A stretch of 22,418 nt of DNA from Desulfobacteraceae bacterium UBA2771 (GTDB lineage: Bacteria; Desulfobacterota; Desulfobacteria; Desulfobacterales; Desulfosarcinaceae): positions 1 through 22,418 of the forward strand of contig DEIP01000131.1 of assembly GCA_002352605.1 (NCBI GenBank), given 5' to 3'. The notes beneath the pieces were generated by a model. It searched no databases and was not told where the DNA came from. It worked only from the letters and a program-made list of their open reading frames with translations. Each line of letters begins with the position of its first letter. Position 1 is the first letter of the stretch. Below are positions 8,296 through 15,868 of the stretch, piece after piece. Made by a program: the position numbers and the translations under genes.

Positions 8296-9600
8296 CTATG
8301 CTTGAGCCGGCTCCAGATCCGGCGTCGTGTCCGTTTGTATCTCCACCGCCGCAGTTGCCGCTTCCTCAATGGGGTTCAACTCGGCCTCCTGGGGAAAAAT
8401 CGGCAGGTAGCGGTAAGAGATCATGATCAGGATGACACCGTAGGCGACCGGTAAAATGGTGGTGGCCACTTCCTGCCAACTGGGGTAGTACAAGGCCCAG
8501 CTATCAAAGGGCATGACGGGCACGGCCATAACCTGGAGTATCATAACCCAGCGGTTCAGGGATACGCCGATGACCCCCAGGAAGAAGGCGGTTATCCGCC
8601 AGGCGGGATTCTTTCTCAGCGGAGCGCTGATCAGGATGATGGCCGGTACCACACCGCACAGGACGATCTCGACGAAGAGGATCCAGTAGCCGTAAAAAGC
8701 GTTGCCGGTATAAAAGTCTGCCAGTGTCTGTCCCATTCCCGGCACCGTAATATTGGCCCAGCGGGTCGTATCGCAGATCTTGGCAACGGTATAGGTTAAG
8801 ATCATCCAGCCGGAAATCTTGGCCAGCAATTCAACCACGTTGTCCTTGACCAGTTTCTTGCGGGTCACTTTCTCCGTGATCCAGGTGAGCAGCAAGGTGA
8901 AACAGGGGCCATAGGCGGCGGCGGACCAGGTGAACAAAAAGAAGGTCCAGGGCCAGATGAGCAGGCCTTCCCGGAAGGCGAAGGGACGTCCGAAGAGCAC
9001 GCCGGCCACCCCCCCCAGAGAGCCTTGGTGGAAGAAGGAGAGAAAGGCGCCGGTGGCGGCGAATACCGCCATGACTTCATGCATGTTGTGGCTCAGGTGG
9101 TGAAAGAAGGGCACCTTGTTCAACTGGCGGTTTTCCAGAATCAGCGGGATGTATTCGATGGTCAGTACCGAAAAGTAGCACGACAGGCAGAAAGCCACTT
9201 CGGTGAGCATGGAGTGGATGTTGGCGTGCCAGAAGATGAACCATCCGCGCAAGGGTTGACCGATGTCGATGGCCAGGATCAAAAGCGCCGAACTATAGCA
9301 GATGAAGCCGATGAGAACGGCGTAGTTGATGATGTGCTTGAGCTCATCCTTGCCGATGATGTATTTGAGCAGCCCGCTGAAAAAAGCGCCGCCGCCCAGA
9401 GCAATCACGGCCAGGTCGGCCCAGATCCACAGGGCAAATCCGTAATAGTTGTTCATGTTGGTCTGGTTCAGCCCCTTGAACCAGCACAGCAGCATGGCAT
9501 AAACGCCCCACGCAAGGACAGCGCCCACGATGCCCAGTCCCAGGAGGAACTGCCACATGGGGCAACGCCTGACGCCTTTGGGTATTAACGCAGTATCCAT
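8296..9600 (-). CDS. qrcD: Menaquinone reductase integral membrane subunit QrcD (NrfD/PsrC family)
   Basis: Membrane subunit of the Qrc complex; the NrfD/PsrC-type helices bind menaquinone and probably take up protons as electrons arrive from QrcC. The 434-residue product is very hydrophobic, with about ten predicted membrane segments beginning at FLLGLGIVGAVLAWGVYAML, and a polar C-terminal tail rich in Glu, Ala and Thr. The ATG at 9600 has AAGGAG about 10 bases upstream. Order behind qrcA, qrcB and qrcC on the same strand, without another promoter or terminator visible, indicates one operon. Close relatives also occur in alternative complex III and polysulfide reductases; the neighbouring five-haem cytochrome and the gene order favour Qrc. 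Confidence 0.9.
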   Translation of the reverse strand: MDTALIPKGVRRCPMWQFLLGLGIVGAVLAWGVYAMLLCWFKGLNQTNMNNYYGFALWIWADLAVIALGGGAFFSGLLKYIIGKDELKHIINYAVLIGFICYSSALLILAIDIGQPLRGWFIFWHANIHSMLTEVAFCLSCYFSVLTIEYIPLILENRQLNKVPFFHHLSHNMHEVMAVFAATGAFLSFFHQGSLGGVAGVLFGRPFAFREGLLIWPWTFFLFTWSAAAYGPCFTLLLTWITEKVTRKKLVKDNVVELLAKISGWMILTYTVAKICDTTRWANITVPGMGQTLADFYTGNAFYGYWILFVEIVLCGVVPAIILISAPLRKNPAWRITAFFLGVIGVSLNRWVMILQVMAVPVMPFDSWALYYPSWQEVATTILPVAYGVILIMISYRYLPIFPQEAELNPIEEAATAAVEIQTDTTPDLEPAQA

Positions 9601-9683
9601 AGGGTAAGTACTCCTTGATCTATACGGTTTACCGTTCTTATCTTAAACATGCCGGCACAATCGCCCTCACAGCAAAGGCGCAA

Positions 9684-10511
9684 TCAATGATGCACGTTGG
9701 AAACCTGCCCGGTTTTTTCGTGGGCCAGGTAGTTGTCTCCGGCCCGCCGGACCCATTCCCGGCTGGACAGGTAGTACACCTTGGGGTTCGTGCCGAGCCG
9801 CTCCAGAAGCCGGAAGGCCCTGGGGTTCCTCGATTTGTTGCCTTTTCGGGGATCCGGTTTGACAATCTGGTGGACCTGGTGTGCCGGATTGTTAAGATCG
9901 CCGAAAACGATGGCCCCGGCCGGACAAGCCTGGGTGCAGGCAGTCTGGTAGGCCGCTTCGGGAACGGTCCGTTCATCGTTCAAATAGGCTTTGTTCTTGG
10001 CCAGTTGATAGCGGTGAAAGCAGAAGCTGCATTTTTCCACCACCCCGCGCATGCGTGGCGACACATTGGGGCTGAGGTACTTTTCCATCCCCTCGGGCCA
10101 GACCGGATCCCACCAGTTGAAATACCGGGCATGGTAGGGGCAGGCCCCCATGCAGTATCGGCAGCCGAAGCAACGGGTATAGATCTGGCTTACAATACCC
10201 GTCTCCGCGCTGTAGTCGGTGGCCGTTGCCGGACAAACCGATACGCAGGGACTGTGGCCCCCGTGGCCTTCGCAGTGCTGACAGGGCCGGGGGAGATAGC
10301 AGATTTCCGTATCCGGAAAAGCTTTGCCGTTGGTAAGCTTGAATACGCTCATCCAAGAGATACTGACCAGCTTGTCTGACTCATCTTCCCTGAAGGGAAT
10401 GTTGTTTTCGGACATGCAGGCCACCATGCAGGCGCCGCATCCGGTGCATTTATCAAGATCAATGGCCATTCCGTACTTCATGGGCGGGTTGTGCTGCTGC
10501 TCGTGTTTCAT
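9684..10511 (-). CDS. qrcC: Menaquinone reductase iron-sulfur subunit QrcC
   Basis: Four-cluster ferredoxin-like subunit that relays electrons from the cytochrome and QrcB subunit to the membrane protein QrcD. The 275-residue product has sixteen Cys in four groups: 22/25/28/32 (CTGCGACMVAC), 77/80/89/93, 114/117/120/124 (CFGCRYCMGACP) and 161/164/192/196, the pattern of the NrfC/DmsB/PsrB family. It has no signal peptide, so it is presumably exported with the Tat-type partner QrcB. The ATG at 10511 lies 21 bases after the qrcB stop with AGAGG just upstream. In the Desulfovibrio complex one of the four clusters is reported, as I recall, to be [3Fe-4S]; here every group has four Cys, so cluster type cannot be settled from the sequence. 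Confidence 0.92.
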   Translation of the reverse strand: MKHEQQHNPPMKYGMAIDLDKCTGCGACMVACMSENNIPFREDESDKLVSISWMSVFKLTNGKAFPDTEICYLPRPCQHCEGHGGHSPCVSVCPATATDYSAETGIVSQIYTRCFGCRYCMGACPYHARYFNWWDPVWPEGMEKYLSPNVSPRMRGVVEKCSFCFHRYQLAKNKAYLNDERTVPEAAYQTACTQACPAGAIVFGDLNNPAHQVHQIVKPDPRKGNKSRNPRAFRLLERLGTNPKVYYLSSREWVRRAGDNYLAHEKTGQVSNVHH

Positions 10512-10532
10512 CAGAACCTCTTGTCGGGTTGG

Positions 10533-12701
10533 TTAGGCTTTGGCCAATTTTGCCCGGATTCCCCAGGCGGCGTCATGACCGGAAGACGGATCCTCAACGG
10601 GGCCGATGAGTTCGTTGACGTTGACGCCCTTCTCGGCCAGATAGCCGTCGTAGGCGGTATGGCCCAGCCCTCTGGCCATGGCGGCCACGCCGGGTTTGAT
10701 GCCTTCGAACAGGTGGATCCGCACACGGACTTCGCCACGGGGAGTCGACAGCGTTGCCATGTCGCCTTCGGTGAGGCCGGCGGCGCTGGCAGTCTGGGGA
10801 TTGACTTCAACGAAACCGTCCTTGCCTTTGATCACGGTATCGGCGACGGTTTTTATCATGAACGGGGGATCCCCGATGGTTCCGCCGGAGATCCGAATGG
10901 AGTCATAGGGTACCAGCAACAGCGGAAAGCGATCCACATCGCCTTCGGCCTGAATGGCCGGTGCATCCATTCCGGCCAGCCGAACGGTGTCGGCCACGGG
11001 GTCGATATCGTTTTCCACCCACACACCGGTCTCCATGAGGGTATCCCATTTTTCCCCCAAGGTCTCCTCAAGGCAGGTTTCGTAGTCTGGCCAGGGAAAA
11101 GCGTCGGCGATGGATCCGCCCATGGCCCGGGCCGCCGCAATCACGGTTTCACCCAGGTGGCGGGTGTTGAATTGGGCGGATACCACCGGCCTGCTCAACC
11201 CGATCACCTGCCGGGCAAGGCCGGCCCCCACGGGGACATCCTCGTAGCGCTCCAGATAAACATGATCGGGCAACAGCAGGTCGGCCATGGCGCTGGTTTC
11301 ATCGTTGAATGACGAAAAGCTGACGATGAACGGGATCCGCGCGAATGCGGCCCGTACGTTTTTGCTATCGGGCAGATCGTGGCAAGGATTGGCGCCGGCC
11401 ACCAGCAATACCTGCAATGGATATGGCCCTTCACCGTTAACGCCATCGGCCAGACGGTTGGGCAGGTATCGGGAATCGGCGTACCGGCCGGCGCCAGCGC
11501 CGTCGATGCGCGGTTGCCGAAGACCGGCGGACGCCAGTTTGTCAGTGGCCGCCTTGGGCCATTGGATGTAGTCCGATTCGGGAACGGCCCACATGCCACC
11601 GGTCCGATTGATGTTGCCGGCCAGGGCGTTGAGCGCGTACACCGCAGCGGTTTCCCGCAGGCTTCCCGCCACCAGACCCTTGCCTCGGCCGCACAGGGCC
11701 AGTGGTCGATCGGCCTTGGCAAACCCCTTGGCCAGGTCGACGATCACATCGGCGGCCACACCGGTCGTCTGTGATACCTTTTGCGTTGGATAGTTACTCA
11801 ACAGATCGCTTTTCCAACTGCCAAACCCTGAGACGCCACCGGTATCCACCATATTCTGGGAAACCAAGACGGCGGCAATCCCCAGCGCCAGGTCGGCTTC
11901 GGTACCGGGATTGATGGGGACCCACCGGGTGGCCTTGGCCGCGCTGTTGGACAGGCGTGGTTCCACTTGAACCACGGCGACGTTTTTTTCTTTCCAGAGG
12001 CTGCCGGCCCTGAACATGCGTACGGGCGATCCCCAGCCGTCCACAAGACCGGCGCCGAAGCTGAGAACATAGTCGGCGTTTTCCAGATCGAATCCGGCTC
12101 TACCCGTGGCGCCGAAAAGAGTTTTCACGGCCAGTTCATCGGCATCCACCTGGGACGACGTGCGAATGAAATTGGGGGACCCGTAGGCGGTCATGAACCG
12201 CTGGAGCAGGGCCGGCACCGTGCCGCTGTCCGATTCGGCAATGGCGGCGACGGTATGGGCTTCGCCCCGGTTTCGAATATCGGTGAGTTTCTCGGTCAGG
12301 ATGGCAGTGGCCTCATCCCATGAAATCTTCCGCCATTTCCCCTCGCCCCGTTCGCCGATTCGCTTCATTGGCGTTTTGATGCGGGTGGGACCGTAGAGCA
12401 GCTGAAGTCCGGAAAGCCCCAGAATACAGATGCCGCCGTCGTTGACGGGGTGGCCTTTCTTACCCTCTATTTTCACTGCCCGGTTGTCGACCTTGCGCAC
12501 GGAAATACCGCATCCGCCCGGACACAAAGAACAGGTGGAGTCTTCGTAAACCACCTCGCCATCCGGTGGCACCGGCGTCCAGGGCCACATCTGCGACCAG
12601 ATCGAAGAGTCGTCGATCAGTTTCCACGGCAATGGCGACAGAGCCGTACCCGCCGCGCCGCCGATGACGAACGATAAGAAACTTCTTCTGTCAACTTTCA
12701 T
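10533..12701 (-). CDS. qrcB: Menaquinone reductase molybdopterin-oxidoreductase-like subunit QrcB
   Basis: Large periplasmic subunit of the molybdopterin oxidoreductase family. In the characterised Desulfovibrio Qrc complex this subunit is reported to lack molybdenum and act as a scaffold or electron conduit. The 722-residue product starts with a Tat-like signal (VDRRSFLSFVIGGAAGTAL), then a [4Fe-4S] site with Cys57, 60, 64 and 92 (CSLCPGGC...GIC), followed by the usual fold with DYVLSFGAGLVDGW and LLVAGANPCHDLPDS and a C-terminal aspartate-decarboxylase-like domain (LTEGDMATLSTPRGEVRVR). The ATG at 12701 has GAGGGG 9 bases upstream. It lies between the cytochrome gene and qrcC. I could not see an obvious Cys, Ser or selenocysteine metal ligand, which agrees with a non-catalytic role, but this needs an alignment. 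Confidence 0.9.
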   Translation of the reverse strand: MKVDRRSFLSFVIGGAAGTALSPLPWKLIDDSSIWSQMWPWTPVPPDGEVVYEDSTCSLCPGGCGISVRKVDNRAVKIEGKKGHPVNDGGICILGLSGLQLLYGPTRIKTPMKRIGERGEGKWRKISWDEATAILTEKLTDIRNRGEAHTVAAIAESDSGTVPALLQRFMTAYGSPNFIRTSSQVDADELAVKTLFGATGRAGFDLENADYVLSFGAGLVDGWGSPVRMFRAGSLWKEKNVAVVQVEPRLSNSAAKATRWVPINPGTEADLALGIAAVLVSQNMVDTGGVSGFGSWKSDLLSNYPTQKVSQTTGVAADVIVDLAKGFAKADRPLALCGRGKGLVAGSLRETAAVYALNALAGNINRTGGMWAVPESDYIQWPKAATDKLASAGLRQPRIDGAGAGRYADSRYLPNRLADGVNGEGPYPLQVLLVAGANPCHDLPDSKNVRAAFARIPFIVSFSSFNDETSAMADLLLPDHVYLERYEDVPVGAGLARQVIGLSRPVVSAQFNTRHLGETVIAAARAMGGSIADAFPWPDYETCLEETLGEKWDTLMETGVWVENDIDPVADTVRLAGMDAPAIQAEGDVDRFPLLLVPYDSIRISGGTIGDPPFMIKTVADTVIKGKDGFVEVNPQTASAAGLTEGDMATLSTPRGEVRVRIHLFEGIKPGVAAMARGLGHTAYDGYLAEKGVNVNELIGPVEDPSSGHDAAWGIRAKLAKA

Positions 12702-12774
12702 CTAATATCCCCTCACCTATATATGCAAAACAGACGCTGCAATCGTTGACCGGGATGTGATTTCCCGTCACCCG

Positions 12775-13464
12775 TTACTTATGACAGACAAAACAGGCAT
12801 CGCGCTCGGTCTGAACGCTGGAGGTATGAATGATTCCCGCCTCCTTGTGGCATTGGGCGCAGTCATCCATTTTCATGCGGTCCCAGCTGTTTCTCTTAAA
12901 TCCGGCAATATTCTTACCCCAGATATCCCGGCTATAGCCGGTAACCCGGTTGTATTCGTAAGGTCGGGAACTTTCCGATTCGCCGATGTGGCCATGGCAG
13001 GTGACACAGTCCATCTTGGCACCGACCACGTGGGCGACATGGGAAAAGAACACGCAGTCCGGTTGGCGGGAGTAGGAGAGCCAGGGCACTTCACGATCCC
13101 GGGTCACATATTGTTCGACGAAGATGGCTTCGTCTTCGGTCTCGCCCATCGGCTCTTCGTGGCATTCCGTACATTGGGCCAGCTTGGGAATACCTGAAAA
13201 GCTGCCGTCTTCTCTGAAGAAATGGCAACTTTCACAACCGTCACCCACCTCCCCCACATGCAGCGCGTGGTTGAAGCTGAACGGCTGCTGCTTCTGAGAA
13301 TAGAGGAATTGGGGAAAAACCACCCATCCCAACACCATGCTGGCCGCAAAACCGATGATGAAAAACAGGATAATGAATCCGCCGGCACCTGTATCCTCGC
13401 CGCCTTCGGCATGTGCCGCGTCATCATCCATCACCCCTTTCGCCTTGTCGTCTAAGGTACTCAT
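12775..13464 (-). CDS. qrcA: Menaquinone reductase multihaem cytochrome c subunit QrcA
   Basis: Membrane-anchored cytochrome that takes electrons from periplasmic type I cytochrome c3 and feeds the Qrc complex. The 229-residue product has a short acidic N-terminus, one membrane helix (about residues 29-50, FIILFFIIGFAASMVLGWVV) and a periplasmic part with five CXXCH haem sites: 77-81, 98-102, 153-157, 202-206 and 224-228. His residues in FNHALH and FSHVAH probably serve as distal ligands. Cys137 in PDCVFFSH is an extra Cys not in a CXXCH motif. The fifth haem motif is at the extreme C-terminus. The ATG at 13464 has GGAG 5 bases upstream. First gene of the operon, with a promoter about 220 bases upstream. 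Confidence 0.9.
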   Translation of the reverse strand: MSTLDDKAKGVMDDDAAHAEGGEDTGAGGFIILFFIIGFAASMVLGWVVFPQFLYSQKQQPFSFNHALHVGEVGDGCESCHFFREDGSFSGIPKLAQCTECHEEPMGETEDEAIFVEQYVTRDREVPWLSYSRQPDCVFFSHVAHVVGAKMDCVTCHGHIGESESSRPYEYNRVTGYSRDIWGKNIAGFKRNSWDRMKMDDCAQCHKEAGIIHTSSVQTERDACFVCHK

Positions 13465-13681
13465 GGAATCTCCGTCAACCGCTGTGTGATGATTTCTTCC
13501 GTGAAACCATAACCGATTACACTTAAAACCCCTGCGCCAGTCGCCGTATCAATCGATGGTCCATGCGGCTCCATTTCCGAACGCGCCGGATTCGTTGCCG
13601 ATGCCTGCATACTCAAATTATTTAGACAGGATGGAATCCCGTCCACGGGTAAAAAAAAGTACGGAAGATAAAGCTTGCGAC

Positions 13682-13710
13682 CTAGTATCGGCCGTCGACC
13701 GTTTTGTCAA
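13682..13710 (-). promoter_or_regulatory. Predicted promoter of the qrc operon
   Basis: On the minus strand TTGACA (13705-13710) and TACTAG (13682-13687) are exactly 17 bases apart. The -35 is a perfect consensus; the -10 keeps the important TA and A positions. This gives a leader of roughly 210 bases before qrcA, in which no strong stem was recognised. Confidence 0.5.
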
Positions 13711-13799
13711 GAAAAAATCCTTGAAAACAGGCCGTTGACCAGACCCCATTGACCGTTGCAAATCGGTGTGGGGCGTCGTTTTTCCAGGGATCCGCAAAG

Positions 13800-13818
13800 C
13801 CCGGTCGTCCTGACCGGG
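13800..13818. repeat. GC-rich inverted repeat in the divergent region
   Basis: Perfect 7-base arms CCCGGTC and GACCGGG with a 5-base spacer GTCCT. It lies between the two divergent promoters, upstream of both -35 boxes. No T-tract follows on either strand, so it may be a protein-binding site rather than a terminator. Confidence 0.35.
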
Positions 13819-13878
13819 AACCCGCGCACGACAATCCCCGGTCTTTGATCTTTCGATAGGCGCGTGGCAGGAATCGAC

Positions 13879-13906
13879 TTGACATATGACGTTCCAATAT
13901 TATTTT
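13879..13906 (+). promoter_or_regulatory. Candidate promoter of the Gld-like ABC operon
   Basis: TTGACA (13879-13884) followed after 16 bases by TATTTT (13901-13906), in an AT-rich patch. It is about 200 bases before the ATPase gene, so the structured region 13992-14051 would lie in its leader. Confidence 0.4.
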
Positions 13907-13991
13907 TTTCATGATTTTGCAGGCCGCTTTTGAATCGGGGGACGATTACCGACACCTTCCGGCCTGTCGCAACCAGTCACTGCACCACCCA

Positions 13992-14051
13992 CCACCATCC
14001 TGTCGGGCCCCTGCCGGCCGTGCATGCCGGAAGCGGCGACGATGATGGTGG
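13992..14051 (+). promoter_or_regulatory. Long imperfect stem-loop in the leader of the ABC operon
   Basis: CCACCATC (13992-13999) pairs with GATGGTGG (14044-14051); after one mismatch and a bulge GTCG (14002-14005) pairs with CGAC (14037-14040); inside, CCGGC (14014-14018) pairs with GCCGG (14026-14030) around a 7-base loop. Total size about 60 bases, ending about 50 bases before the ATPase start. No T-tract follows. It may be a leader RNA structure or a protein-binding site. Confidence 0.4.
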
Positions 14052-14102
14052 GATGTTGCGTTTGTTACCAGTCAATTCAAAGGCCAGGGAGACCGCACAT
14101 TC

Positions 14103-15044
14103 ATGATTGAAGTCAAGCATCTGACCAAGCAGTTCGGCCATCATATGGCGGTGGACGACATCTCCTTTACCGCAAAAAAGGGCGAAATCCTGGGTTTTTT
14201 AGGGCCCAACGGCGCGGGAAAGTCCACCACCATGCGAATGATCACCGGATTTTTTCCACCCACCAGCGGAACGGTGATTGTCGGCGGCAACGATATCTTG
14301 ACCCAATCCATTGCCGCGCGTAAAAAAATCGGTTATCTTCCTGAAAACGCACCGGTTTATCCGGACATGACGGTCAACCGGTATCTGGATTTCTGTGCCG
14401 AAATCCGCGGATTCTCGGGAGCCGCCAAGAGACGGCGGGTCGACGAAACCCTGGAGCGTTGTTTTCTGACCAGCGTCCGCCATCAGGCGGTAAGCACCCT
14501 ATCCAAGGGCTACAAGCAACGGGTCTGCTTTGCTCAGAGCATCCTTCATGACCCCGAATACCTGATTTTCGACGAACCCACCGACGGGTTGGACCCCAAC
14601 CAGAAACACGAAGTGCGCCTGATGATCCGGGAGATGAGCACCACCAAGGCCATTATTTTTTCCACCCATATTCTCGACGAGGTGGATACCGTCTGCAGCC
14701 GGGCCATCATCATTGCCGACGGCAAGGTGGTTGCCGACGACACCCCGGACGGGCTTCGGCGGCGGTCGGCGTTCCACGGTTCCGTTGTTCTGACCGTCCA
14801 GGGAACGGCGCCTGAAGGTTTGGAAAACGGGCTCACGGAACTGGACGGCGTTGCATCAGTCTCGATTGTGGAGATCGATGGCGATCGGCGGACCCTGCGC
14901 ATTTTCCCCGACTATCCGGAAGTGCCCGTTGCCGATCGGGTGATCGCTTCGGCAGTCAAAAAAGGCCTCGAGATCACCTCGGTGTTCGTTGAAAAGGGGC
15001 GGCTGGACGATGTGTTCCGTGATATCACCACCACCACCCGATGA
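14103..15044 (+). CDS. ABC transporter ATP-binding protein, GldA/ABC-2 type
   Basis: Cytoplasmic ATPase that drives the ABC-2 permease encoded next to it. The 313-residue product has Walker A GPNGAGKST (34-42), the ABC signature region LSKGYKQRV (133-141), Walker B YLIFDEPT (153-160) with DGLDP following, and the switch His189 in FSTHIL. A C-terminal extension of about 90 residues (from VVADDTPDGL) is typical of exporters of the GldA/NatA/CcmA-like group. It is the first of four genes in a row on the plus strand. This gene set resembles the Gld-type ABC systems of gliding bacteria, but such sets are widespread in non-gliding bacteria and the substrate is unknown. Confidence 0.92.
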   Translation: MIEVKHLTKQFGHHMAVDDISFTAKKGEILGFLGPNGAGKSTTMRMITGFFPPTSGTVIVGGNDILTQSIAARKKIGYLPENAPVYPDMTVNRYLDFCAEIRGFSGAAKRRRVDETLERCFLTSVRHQAVSTLSKGYKQRVCFAQSILHDPEYLIFDEPTDGLDPNQKHEVRLMIREMSTTKAIIFSTHILDEVDTVCSRAIIIADGKVVADDTPDGLRRRSAFHGSVVLTVQGTAPEGLENGLTELDGVASVSIVEIDGDRRTLRIFPDYPEVPVADRVIASAVKKGLEITSVFVEKGRLDDVFRDITTTTR

Positions 15045-15100
15045 TTGTCATTTACCCTATTTACATCCCTTCAAGACATTAACATCAAATGGAGTGGCCC

Positions 15101-15853
15101 ATGCAAAACGGCAATTTTTTGAGAAACATATGGATTATCATGAAGCGCGAGCTTGCCGGGTATTTCGGTTCCCCGGTGGCCTACGTTTTCATCGTGATTT
15201 TTCTCCTTCTGACCGGCTTTTTCACCTTCTACGTCAGCAACTTTTTTGAAGCGGGACAAGCGGACCTCAATGGGTTCTTCCAGTGGCACCCGTGGCTGTT
15301 CATGTTTCTGGTGCCGTCGGTTGCCATGCGACTATGGGCCGAAGAGCGCCGACTGGGAACCATCGAATTGTTGTTGACCCTACCGGTAACCGTAACCGAC
15401 GTGGTCTTGGGTAAATTTCTGGCCGCCTGGTGTTTTATCGGCATCGCCCTTTCGCTGACCTTTCCGTTGGTCCTTACCGTAATATATTTAGGCAATCCGG
15501 ATCTGGGAGTAATTTTTTGCGCCTATCTGGGCTCCTTTCTCATGGCCGGCACGTTCTTGAGTGTGGGCAGCATGACCTCGGCACTTACCCGCAGCCAGGT
15601 GGTCAGCTTTATCCTGGCCGTGGTGGCTTGCTTGTTTCTAATTCTGGCCGGATTTGCACCGGTGACGGCGATGCTCTCCGGATGGGCACCCATTTGGCTG
15701 GTGGATCTGGTATCCTCGACCAGCGTTCTCTCTCATTTTGCCTCTATTTCCAGAGGCGTGCTGGACATGAGGGATCTGCTCTACTACCTGTCGGTGATGG
15801 TCTTCATGATCGTTGTCAACGGCGTTATTCTGCAAAACCGGGAATCGGCATAA
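15101..15853 (+). CDS. ABC-2 type transporter permease (GldF-like)
   Basis: Membrane permease partner of the preceding ATPase. The 250-residue product begins MQNGNFLRNIWIIMKRELAG and has about six hydrophobic segments, including VAYVFIVIFLLLTGFFTFYV and VVSFILAVVACLFLILAGF. The motif RLWAEERRLGTIELLLTLPV after the second segment is the conserved cytoplasmic loop of ABC-2 permeases in this group. The ATG at 15101 is preferred to the one at 15089 because GGAG lies 5 bases before it and none before the earlier ATG. The gene follows the ATPase by 56 bases and precedes the GldG-like gene by 15 bases. Confidence 0.9.
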   Translation: MQNGNFLRNIWIIMKRELAGYFGSPVAYVFIVIFLLLTGFFTFYVSNFFEAGQADLNGFFQWHPWLFMFLVPSVAMRLWAEERRLGTIELLLTLPVTVTDVVLGKFLAAWCFIGIALSLTFPLVLTVIYLGNPDLGVIFCAYLGSFLMAGTFLSVGSMTSALTRSQVVSFILAVVACLFLILAGFAPVTAMLSGWAPIWLVDLVSSTSVLSHFASISRGVLDMRDLLYYLSVMVFMIVVNGVILQNRESA

Positions 15854-15868
15854 AGGAGGCCTAAATCC

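Larger units (their letters stand above)
13465..14102. other. 638-base divergent intergenic region between qrcA and the ABC operon
   Basis: No convincing gene is present; short frames in it have no ribosome-binding site and run into qrcA in another frame. It holds the qrc promoter (13682-13710), a candidate plus-strand promoter (13879-13906), a GC-rich inverted repeat (13800-13818) and a long imperfect stem-loop close to the ABC genes (13992-14051). TTGACC occurs twice close together near 13735-13760, which may be chance. Confidence 0.6.

Noticed and set aside
9615..10379. Plus-strand frame of 254 codons
   Set aside because: Antisense to qrcC, which has sixteen correctly spaced cluster-binding Cys.
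10491..11312. Plus-strand frame of 273 codons
   Set aside because: Antisense to qrcB; no recognisable motif.
13461..13646. 61-codon minus-strand frame just before qrcA
   Set aside because: It overlaps the qrcA start in another frame and lacks a ribosome-binding site; a leader peptide cannot be supported.
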